DNA from: Marinobacter sp.
GTDB lineage: Bacteria; Pseudomonadota; Gammaproteobacteria; Pseudomonadales; Oleiphilaceae
Direction: 5' to 3'
Assembly (NCBI GenBank): GCA_014359475.1
Contig: JACIZI010000011.1
Location: 1-64,000, forward strand
Length of the DNA: 64,000 bases
The notes beneath the pieces are model-generated. The model saw only the letters and a program-made list of their open reading frames with translations, ran no database searches and was not told the origin of the DNA. The stretch's first letter is position 1, and each line of letters begins with the position of its first letter. The position numbers and the translations under genes are program-made. Positions 55,592 through 64,000 of the stretch are shown here, in pieces.

Positions 55592-56425
55592 TCAACGGGA
55601 AGGCAAGAACCCCATGGGGTCAACCGGATTGCCGTTTTTCCGTATCTCGAAATGCAGCTTTGGCCGGTCTGCTCCACTGCTTCCGAGTTCTGCAATCACC
55701 TGTCCGGCTTTCACATCCTCCCCTTCCTGCACCAGTATTTTCCGGTTGTGCGCGTAAGCACTAAGATAGTGCTCGTCATGGTTCACGATAATCAGGTTGC
55801 CATACCCCAACAAACCGCTACCTGCGTAAACCACCTGACCACCAGCGGCGGCCCGCACCGGATCTCCCGGATTTCCTGCAATATCAAGCCCTTTATTGAC
55901 TTTGCCGGATGTAGAATAAGATGCAAGCACGGTGCCAACGTGGGGCCAGCGCCAGGCAATATTGCTTACCGTCTGGCTGGTCCGCGGAGCTGGCTTTGAT
56001 TTTTGCGAAGGAGCAGAAGGTGACGTCCGGGGAGAGGGCCCGGGTGACACGGAAGCGGTTCGCTGCCTGGCCTCTGCTGAAGGGGGCGAAGCAGGAGCCA
56101 CCCCGGAAGGATCGCCCCGTTTATCGAGACGCAGCACCTGGCCGGCCCTGATGGTCCAGGGTGGCCCTATGCCGTTGGCATCCCCCAGCTCCCGGTAATC
56201 CCGGCCGTAGCGCCAGGCAATGCTGTAGAGGGTTTCCCCCGGGCGAACCACATGCTGCCCCCAATAGACTGGCGGGTTATAACGATCATCCTGATAAATG
56301 GAGGATGATGTGCAAGCGGTCAGAAGAAAATATACGGAGGTAAAAAGGACAGTCAAACCGGAACGTAGCAGAGCCGCACAGCCTCTGCGCGGCGATACTC
56401 CCTGTTTGCCTGATGCCTGGCGCAT
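55592..56425 (-). CDS. nlpD: NlpD-like lipoprotein (LysM and M23 domains)
   Basis: NlpD activates the septal amidase AmiC. The 277-residue product has a lipoprotein signal ending in LLTAC (lipidated Cys). A LysM domain follows (HVVRPGETLYSIAWRYGRDYRELG), then a Ser/Pro-rich linker (about 105-150) and an M23-like domain. That domain includes GLDIAGNPGDPVRAAAGGQVVYAG and KLHFEIRKNGNPVDP. The first metal-ligand position of active M23 enzymes (H-x-G-x-D) reads KGLDI, consistent with the degenerate, non-catalytic NlpD type. It precedes rpoS, the conserved pair. Confidence 0.93.
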   Translation of the reverse strand: MRQASGKQGVSPRRGCAALLRSGLTVLFTSVYFLLTACTSSSIYQDDRYNPPVYWGQHVVRPGETLYSIAWRYGRDYRELGDANGIGPPWTIRAGQVLRLDKRGDPSGVAPASPPSAEARQRTASVSPGPSPRTSPSAPSQKSKPAPRTSQTVSNIAWRWPHVGTVLASYSTSGKVNKGLDIAGNPGDPVRAAAGGQVVYAGSGLLGYGNLIIVNHDEHYLSAYAHNRKILVQEGEDVKAGQVIAELGSSGADRPKLHFEIRKNGNPVDPMGFLPSR

Positions 56426-56657
56426 AAACTTCTCGGATCTGAATTCCGGATCTAAAATAACAAAATAATCTGAAAAATCCGACTGCTCCTGAAGTGTCCG
56501 AAGTAACCTGCTAATTTATTGCGCATTTTGCCTATCAGGCCAAGTTACCCAAAACGTGAACCTGTTACCCTTAGAAACACCAGCAATGATCAAAAAGTAA
56601 CACCAGATCGCAAAAAACATGCGATCACAGATACAGATTAGCAAACCCGGCGTTGTT

Positions 56658-57623
56658 TTACCTGTCTGCCTGCTTACGGGCACCTAACCACTCAACCACC
56701 AGAACAACAGCAATACCCGCCAGGGCTATCAACAGGGCCAGCGGCCATTGCGAGGGTTCGCCGGTCAAATCCGTATACCGTGCCGGGGAAATGACCGTTT
56801 CGTTCAACGGCACCTGCTGCCCCGAGCTGTTGGTGCGCCAGCTGAGAGTCTCCTTCCAGGGCCAGACTTTGGCCAGTGCGCCGACCATAAAGCCGGTCAG
56901 AAGTACCAGTATCAAGTCGTGAAACCGGTGAAACGCCCAGGTAATCAGGCGGGCAACAGACAGCAGGCCCACCACACAACCCGCCATAAACAGCAACACC
57001 GGAATCACATCGAAGCTGCGTACCGCATCCAGCACCGGGGCATACATGCCCAACAGTACCAGAATAAAGCTGCCGGAAATGCCCGGCAGAATCATGGCAC
57101 AGATGGCAATGGCTCCCGCACCAAAAAACGCCAGCCGCTCCGGTGCCACCTGTCCTGCGGACAGGGTGCTGATCCACCAGGCGAAGACGACACCCGTGAC
57201 AAACGGTATCAGCTGTTGCCAGCGGGGCTCGCGGATCTCTCGGGCCACATGCTGTACCGAGGCGACAATCAGCCCGAAAAAAAAGCTCCAGACCAGCACA
57301 GGATAATTGGCGAGAGCGTAACTGATCGCCGAGGCAAAGGCGACAACACTACTGACAATGCCCGCCAACAGGAGCACCAGAAACGTGCCGTCACAGGCCT
57401 CCCAGAATGCCTTCCAGCGACCGCGCAAAAGTTGCTGGACAACGGCCCGGGGGACCGCGTTCACGGCTTCCAGCAGGCGAAAGTAGATGCCGGTGATAAA
57501 CGCAATGGTTCCTCCGGATACGCCCGGGACAATATCGGCCGCCCCCATGGCCAGGCCACGGCAATAGATCGCGGCAGGATGGTGCTGCTGTGTCTCTGAT
57601 ACTGACTCAGAGTGCCGGGTCAT
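56658..57623 (-). CDS. DUF368 family membrane protein (PopT-like)
   Basis: The 321-residue polytopic protein begins with a polar tail, then YCRGLAMGAADIVPGVSGGTIAFITGIY, the DUF368 signature. A second internal repeat is AICAMILPGISGSFILVLLGMY. About nine membrane helices are visible. DUF368 proteins (PopT) have been shown to recycle the lipid carrier undecaprenyl phosphate across the membrane. It is inserted between pcm and nlpD and overlaps the pcm stop by 4 bases. 232 gene-free, AT-rich bases (56426-56657) separate it from nlpD. Confidence 0.87.
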   Translation of the reverse strand: MTRHSESVSETQQHHPAAIYCRGLAMGAADIVPGVSGGTIAFITGIYFRLLEAVNAVPRAVVQQLLRGRWKAFWEACDGTFLVLLLAGIVSSVVAFASAISYALANYPVLVWSFFFGLIVASVQHVAREIREPRWQQLIPFVTGVVFAWWISTLSAGQVAPERLAFFGAGAIAICAMILPGISGSFILVLLGMYAPVLDAVRSFDVIPVLLFMAGCVVGLLSVARLITWAFHRFHDLILVLLTGFMVGALAKVWPWKETLSWRTNSSGQQVPLNETVISPARYTDLTGEPSQWPLALLIALAGIAVVLVVEWLGARKQADR

Positions 57624-58276
57624 CGGACAACCCCGCCCAGCAGAGGCACAAAGCGCACCGGTTCGATTTCCGTTGTATGGAACTGATCGCCTTCACGAAC
57701 CACTTCCACCAGCATCTGGGTTTTCTCCCCTACAGGTGCCACCATCACACCACCATCTGCCAGTTGATCCAGCAATTCACGGGGCAGCTCACGGGGTGCT
57801 GCGGTTACCATGATGCCGTCAAAAGGCCCCATCTCCGGCCAGCCCATGCCCCCATCCGAGAGCCTGAGCATCACATTACGGTACCCCAGCTTGCGCAGCC
57901 GCTGCCGGGCCTGTTCCTGCAGAATCCGGATCCGCTCCACACTGAACACCTGCTCCGCCATGCCCGCCAGAATGGCCGTCTGGTAGCCGGAACCGGTGCC
58001 GACCTCCAGCACCTTGCGAGGTTTGTGGGCCATCAGCACTTCCGTCATACGGGCAACAATGTAGGGCTGGGAAAGTGTCTGTCCCTGACCGATGGGCAAA
58101 GCCGTATCTTCATAGGCGCGATGGGACAGTGCTTCATCAAGAAAAATATGCCGCGGCACTTCTCCGATCGCGGCAAGCACCTGCTCATCAGAGATTCCTT
58201 CATCCCGCAGGCGCTGGACAAGTCGCATGCGCGTTCGCCGGGATGTCATCCCGATGCCCTGTAACTCTGCATTCAT
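57620..58276 (-). CDS. pcm: Protein-L-isoaspartate O-methyltransferase
   Basis: Pcm methylates isoaspartyl residues to start their repair. The 218-residue product has [39 protein letters not shown] motif [16 protein letters not shown], and [21 protein letters not shown]. All are family typical. It overlaps surE by 4 bases, the conserved surE-pcm coupling. Confidence 0.97.
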   Translation of the reverse strand: MNAELQGIGMTSRRTRMRLVQRLRDEGISDEQVLAAIGEVPRHIFLDEALSHRAYEDTALPIGQGQTLSQPYIVARMTEVLMAHKPRKVLEVGTGSGYQTAILAGMAEQVFSVERIRILQEQARQRLRKLGYRNVMLRLSDGGMGWPEMGPFDGIMVTAAPRELPRELLDQLADGGVMVAPVGEKTQMLVEVVREGDQFHTTEIEPVRFVPLLGGVVR

Positions 58277-59037
58277 CGACGAAAGCCTCCTTCCATGCCA
58301 CCTACCCAGCCTCGCAACTCATCCAGCACTTCGTGCCGGGTCATATCCACCTGCACCGGAGTGACCGATACGTAGTTCTCCCGAACCGCATGGAAATCGG
58401 TGCCCGGACCGGCATCGCTGCCCTCGCCCGCTGCGCCTATCCAGTACCGCTCCTTGCCACGGGGGCAAGTCATGGGTACAGCGCCTTCGGCACGGTCCCG
58501 GTGACCCAGCCGGGTGACCCGGATGCCTCGCAACTCTTCCCAGGGCACATCGGGAACATTCACATTGAGAATACACCTCGGGCCCAGATTCAGAGGACTG
58601 TTCTGCTCCAGCAGCCGCCGCACCACCCGTGCGGCGGTGTCGTAATGTCCGAGCCCACGGTTGACCAGGGACACCGCAATAGCCGGCAACCCCAGGTGCC
58701 GGCCCTCGGTGGCTGCCGCCACGGTGCCTGAATAAATAATGTCGTCGCCCAGATTCGCATGGGTATTGATGCCGGAAACCACCCGGTCAAAAGGCTGTTC
58801 AAACAGGCCGTTGACCGCCAGATGGACACAGTCAGTGGGTGTGCCATCCACAGAACGGAAACCACCGGTGTGGAATTCCACCGTCAGCGGCCGGTTCAGG
58901 GTCAGCGCGTTGCTGGCCCCGCTATGGTCCCGGTCCGGTGCGACCACTTCCAGCTCGGCCAGACCTTCCAGGCCCTCGTATAGGGCCCTGAGCCCCGGCG
59001 AGTGAACACCGTCATCGTTGGATAACAGAATACGCAC
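58273..59037 (-). CDS. surE: 5'/3'-nucleotidase SurE
   Basis: SurE is a metal-dependent phosphatase of nucleoside monophosphates linked to stationary survival. The 254-residue protein begins [20 protein letters not shown] (metal-binding Asp pair). [40 protein letters not shown] and GLPAIAVS follow. It follows truD by 11 bases. Confidence 0.97.
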   Translation of the reverse strand: MRILLSNDDGVHSPGLRALYEGLEGLAELEVVAPDRDHSGASNALTLNRPLTVEFHTGGFRSVDGTPTDCVHLAVNGLFEQPFDRVVSGINTHANLGDDIIYSGTVAAATEGRHLGLPAIAVSLVNRGLGHYDTAARVVRRLLEQNSPLNLGPRCILNVNVPDVPWEELRGIRVTRLGHRDRAEGAVPMTCPRGKERYWIGAAGEGSDAGPGTDFHAVRENYVSVTPVQVDMTRHEVLDELRGWVGGMEGGFRR

Positions 59038-59048
59038 AATTAACCCCG

Positions 59049-60065
59049 CTAAGCATTCTCAAGTTCAAACAGATCCCCGAGCACGGTCGTGGCATACTGC
59101 CCGGGTGGTAATGTAAACGCCAGATTCAGATGCCCCGAATCGCTCCACTGCCAGGTCATCCCTTCCGGCTGACATATCAGGGGGCGTCGCTCCGGTTTCA
59201 TCCGGGTGTCGGCAAACAATCTGAGCAGCGATGGCCAATGGCCCACCACCTCACGCTCCAGTTGCTCCTGCGCGCCGCTGGCAAGAGTACCACCATCACC
59301 CCACATGGGGCCGGTGGGTACTCCGGAGCCCTCCGGCTCGCCGTCCATCATACGCTGCCAGGAACCGTCGGCCACGCGCCGGGCCAGCACTTCATTAAAC
59401 AGAAAGGACCGGGCCGCGGAAAAATACAATACGTTTTTGGCGTTTTGACCGCCACCGTTATGTCGCCCAGGACGACGCTTACGGCGGTGGCCGGCACCCA
59501 TCCTCGAGGGATCCATGCGGGCAGCCTGATCGAGATTACCGCCCTGATGCCCGAAGCGCTGTGTACCAAAGTAGTTGGGGCAGCCATGGACGGCCAGACG
59601 TTCAAGGCCGGATTCGATGGCTTCGCGCTCACCCTGTACATCACGCAGACGAATACGGAAATGGTTGGCCTGATGATCCCCCCGGCGCAGCTTGCGGGCC
59701 AGGCGGGTTTTCTCACGTACCGGCCACTGCACACTGATCTGACGGATCAGGGCATCGTCGTCTGCCTCCATACCCGGCCGGTACAGACTGAACCATTGAC
59801 GGGTCACCGCATGTCGGTCTTTCAGGCCGCAAAAACTCACATCCATGGGGCGACACCCGGCCAGCGCCGCCAGTTGCCGGGCCAGATACTCCGTGTTGTC
59901 ACCCCGTTTTTCAATGTACAGACACAGGTGTTCGCCCGCTACGCCGGGTGGCAAGGGCAGGATCTCGTCGACCCGGAAATCCTCCGGCTCGGCTTTAAGA
60001 TATGCCCGCCCTGCTCTTTGACCACCCCCGACGGGCCAGTCCAGCGGCCAGATTGAATCCGTCAC
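59049..60065 (-). CDS. truD: tRNA pseudouridine(13) synthase TruD
   Basis: TruD makes pseudouridine 13 in tRNA-Glu. The 338-residue product has [15 protein letters not shown], the catalytic region [17 protein letters not shown] and the later [16 protein letters not shown] motif. [11 protein letters not shown] follows. I chose GTG 60065 because it overlaps the ispF stop as GTGA with GGAAG upstream. The longer ATG start at 60089 would overlap ispF by 28 bases. Confidence 0.93.
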   Translation of the reverse strand: MTDSIWPLDWPVGGGQRAGRAYLKAEPEDFRVDEILPLPPGVAGEHLCLYIEKRGDNTEYLARQLAALAGCRPMDVSFCGLKDRHAVTRQWFSLYRPGMEADDDALIRQISVQWPVREKTRLARKLRRGDHQANHFRIRLRDVQGEREAIESGLERLAVHGCPNYFGTQRFGHQGGNLDQAARMDPSRMGAGHRRKRRPGRHNGGGQNAKNVLYFSAARSFLFNEVLARRVADGSWQRMMDGEPEGSGVPTGPMWGDGGTLASGAQEQLEREVVGHWPSLLRLFADTRMKPERRPLICQPEGMTWQWSDSGHLNLAFTLPPGQYATTVLGDLFELENA

Positions 60066-60541
60066 CTGGCTTCCGGCTCCAGCAGGCACACGGCCTGACA
60101 GGCGATTCCCTCTTTGCGGCCGGTAAAACCGAGTGTTTCGGTCGTAGTCGCCTTGACACTGATCCGTCCCGCCGGGGCTCCCAGGTCTTCGGCAATATTC
60201 AGGCGCATGGCCTCGATATGAGGGGCCATTTTCGGAGACTGGGCAATGATGGTGGTATCGACATTCACCACCCGATAGCCCTCTTCCGCCACACGGGCCA
60301 TCACGCGGCGAAGGAGATCCCGGCTATCGGCACCGGCCCACTCCTCGCTGGTGTCCGGGAAAAAGTGCCCGATATCACCCAGCGCCAGTGCACCAAGCAA
60401 GGCGTCGGCGAGGGCATGCAGCAGCACATCACCATCGGAGTGGGCTTTCAGGCCGTGGCTGTGGGGAATGGCAATGCCACCCAGGATCACTTCACTTCCC
60501 TCGCAAAAGGCGTGAACATCAAACCCCTGACCTATGCGCAT
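60062..60541 (-). CDS. ispF: 2-C-methyl-D-erythritol 2,4-cyclodiphosphate synthase
   Basis: IspF forms MEcPP in the non-mevalonate isoprenoid pathway. The 159-residue protein has [12 protein letters not shown] with zinc ligands Asp and His. [35 protein letters not shown] and [23 protein letters not shown]-like C-terminal block follow. It follows ispD by about 45 bases and overlaps truD. Confidence 0.97.
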   Translation of the reverse strand: MRIGQGFDVHAFCEGSEVILGGIAIPHSHGLKAHSDGDVLLHALADALLGALALGDIGHFFPDTSEEWAGADSRDLLRRVMARVAEEGYRVVNVDTTIIAQSPKMAPHIEAMRLNIAEDLGAPAGRISVKATTTETLGFTGRKEGIACQAVCLLEPEAR

Positions 60542-60586
60542 ATCTGCTCCCGTTCAAGAAAACTCAACCAGCCTGGCGGGGCCCAC

Positions 60587-61288
60587 TTATAACTGACTCA
60601 GAATGAATTCCGCCAGCGCCAGATCCGACGGCACGGTGATCTTGATATTATCCGACCGGCCCTCTACCAGCACTGGCATTTTACCGGAAAACTCGATGGC
60701 AGAAGACTCATCCGTCACTCCGTGACCCGCCGCAAGGCTCGATTCCAGGGCCTGCCTCAAAACACCGAACCGGAACATCTGCGGCGTCAACGCACGCCAC
60801 AGCCCGCGACGATCCACGGTAGAGACCACCCCTGACGGCTTTTCCCCATCCGACTGTTTGAGCGTGTCCGCCACGGGTGCCGCCAGCAGTCCTCCCACCG
60901 GGTGGTCTTGCAAGGTGTCGACAAGGCGGACAAGATCCCGCTTATGCAAACATGGCCGTGCCGCATCATGCACCAGTACCCAGTCATTTTCACCGGCCAG
61001 TCCGTCCAGGCCACCAAGCGCGGCGAGCACCGAATCTGCCCGCTCCTGACCACCGGCACAGGTATGGACTCTGCTGTCTGCCGCGGATTCCGTCGCCGAC
61101 CACCATTGATCACGTGCGTTGAGCGCTACCATGCAGCCAGCAAACCCTGCACTTTCGAGCAGGCGGGATACCGTGATATCCAGAATGAACCGGCCGTTCA
61201 GCTTAAGGTACTGCTTGGGACACTCCGCCTGCATTCGCTGGCCAATACCTGCGGCCGGAATAACGAGCCAGAGTCGGTGGTGGGTCAT
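60587..61288 (-). CDS. ispD: 2-C-methyl-D-erythritol 4-phosphate cytidylyltransferase
   Basis: IspD couples MEP with CTP. The 233-residue reading starts MTHHRLWLVIPAAGIGQRMQ. It has the CTP loop PAAGIGQRMQAECPKQYL, VLVHDAARPCLHKRDLVRLV and RRGLWRALTPQMFRFGVL, and ends near the C-terminal GRSDNIKITVPSDLALAEF. An upstream ATG at 61330 would overlap ftsB; 61288 gives the family start. Confidence 0.96.
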   Translation of the reverse strand: MTHHRLWLVIPAAGIGQRMQAECPKQYLKLNGRFILDITVSRLLESAGFAGCMVALNARDQWWSATESAADSRVHTCAGGQERADSVLAALGGLDGLAGENDWVLVHDAARPCLHKRDLVRLVDTLQDHPVGGLLAAPVADTLKQSDGEKPSGVVSTVDRRGLWRALTPQMFRFGVLRQALESSLAAGHGVTDESSAIEFSGKMPVLVEGRSDNIKITVPSDLALAEFILSQL

Positions 61289-61298
61289 GGGAAGGGGA

Positions 61299-61571
61299 TC
61301 AGTTTTCGATAACCAGGAAAAACGTTTCATCCTCGCGGATTAACCCTAGATTCATCCGGGCCCGCTCTTCCACCGCTCCCTGTTCATTACGGAGGTTTCG
61401 AACCTCCGCGTACAGCCGCTCATTGCGGGTGGAAAGCTTGCTGTTTTCCTCGCGCTGTTCGGCAATCGACTGCTCCAGGGTCCACACCTGCGCAAAGCTG
61501 CCTTCCCCGACCCACAGGCGCACCTGCAGCAGGAGAATCAGAATGACCATAATGGACCACAACAGCTTCAT
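61299..61571 (-). CDS. ftsB: Cell division protein FtsB
   Basis: FtsB joins FtsL and FtsQ in the divisome. The 90-residue protein has one membrane segment (LLWSIMVILILLLQVRLWVG), then a periplasmic coiled coil (about 34-70) and the conserved AVEERARMNLGLIREDETFF end. ATG 61571 is chosen over 61601 because it begins directly at the membrane anchor. It lies between eno and ispD, the usual place. Confidence 0.94.
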   Translation of the reverse strand: MKLLWSIMVILILLLQVRLWVGEGSFAQVWTLEQSIAEQREENSKLSTRNERLYAEVRNLRNEQGAVEERARMNLGLIREDETFFLVIEN

Positions 61572-61670
61572 GACCGGTTCCGTTTTCGGGGCATGGAACA
61601 AGCAGTATAGACGTTAAAGAACTTTAGCAAAAGAAATCGCTAACCGCCCGGATAACGCGCACTTTTTAAC

Positions 61671-61712
61671 AAAAAACCACCAACGCCGGTATTCCTTCCC
61701 AGCGTCGGTGGT
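61671..61712 (-). terminator. Terminator after eno
   Basis: On the minus strand CCACCGACGCTGG pairs with CCGGCGTTGGTGG around a short AT-containing loop and is followed by TTTTTT (61671-61676). It lies 27 bases past the eno stop and separates it from ftsB. Confidence 0.85.
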
Positions 61713-61738
61713 TGCCAGCACAAGTTAACTGTTGCGAA

Positions 61739-63052
<1,314 letters not shown>

Positions 63053-63090
63053 TTACTTTGTCTAAACGGTTACAGCTTGTAGTCGGGCCG

Positions 63091-63206
63091 AGAACAGGTG
63101 GGGGATGGCTTTCCGAAACTGTGCGAAGCCAGGGATGGCGTAGCTCAAGCGTCACATGGAAGTGCCGCCAGGAGCGTGTTTCGGAAAGCCATCCCGCACC
63201 TGTTCT
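63091..63206. repeat. Long palindromic intergenic element D
   Basis: Left arm 63091-63119 and right arm 63178-63206 pair at 28 of 29 positions (arm begins AGAACAGGTGGGGGATGGCT). The 58-base core contains GAAGCCAGGGATGGCG and CACATGGAAGTG, aligning with the cores of elements A and C. It lies between kdsA and eno, both on the minus strand. Confidence 0.85.
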
Positions 63207-63220
63207 GCCCCCAGATAAAA

Positions 63221-64000
<780 letters not shown>

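Overview
The window is almost certainly chromosomal DNA of a marine gammaproteobacterium close to Marinobacter. The evidence is gene content and order shared with Pseudomonas-type genomes: alaS-lysC-csrA-tRNA-Ser(GCU)-tRNA-Arg(ACG); lptF/lptG divergent from pepA-holC-valS; chemoreceptor-ampE-ampD-DUF1631 divergent from nadC; hda and a DUF2066 gene divergent from purM-purN; metG-rsxABCDGE-nth; and kdsA-eno-ftsB-ispD-ispF-truD-surE-pcm-DUF368-nlpD-rpoS. The first ~0.7 kb is different: it is GC-rich and encodes the end of a TadE-like and the start of a TadG-like pilus protein of alphaproteobacterial type, then breaks abruptly into AT-rich intergenic DNA. This is probably an assembly or library chimera, less likely a recent insertion.

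Layout. 1-740: foreign Tad fragments. 741-1133: repeats and the oad terminator. 1134-4571: Na+-pumping oxaloacetate decarboxylase oadGAB (minus). 4775-6793: dbpA and a DUF2058 gene. 6834-7429: tRNA-Arg and tRNA-Ser with hairpin-rich modules that interrupt tRNA-Arg copies. 7569-11922: csrA, lysC, alaS. 12004-15051: RDD, lptG and lptF, flanked by two inverted copies of a MITE-like repeat. 15185-21718: pepA, holC, valS, a PanE-like reductase and a corrinoid adenosyltransferase. 21733-28775: chemoreceptor, ampE/ampD, DUF1631, nadC. 28783-39274: YqcC, an orphan ParA, hda, a CDP-alcohol phosphatidyltransferase, DUF2066, purMN, DUF3108, avtA, DUF416, dcd, apbC/mrp. 39430-47608: metG, the complete Rsx/Rnf operon, nth.

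The accessory part is 47.65-53.4 kb, between nth and a chalcone-isomerase-fold gene. It reads as an integron cassette array without an integrase (a CALIN). All attC-like sites point the same way. The cassettes hold four toxin-antitoxin pairs (two BrnT/BrnA-like, VapBC, YoeB/YefM), a coupled pair of unknown genes, a lysine-rich hypothetical and a zinc-ribbon protein. Two IS91-family remnants end directly at attC core-like GTTATGC, and the 3' end of a group II intron sits at the start of another attC in the opposite orientation.

A second theme is long intergenic palindromes. Three elements (893-992, 37992-38101, 63091-63206) share a core but have 18-29 bp arms whose sequence is unrelated from locus to locus and nearly perfectly paired within each locus. 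A fourth (17203-17303) has perfect 30 bp arms and a different core. Three of the four lie between co-oriented housekeeping genes. They are the best candidate here for something poorly described.
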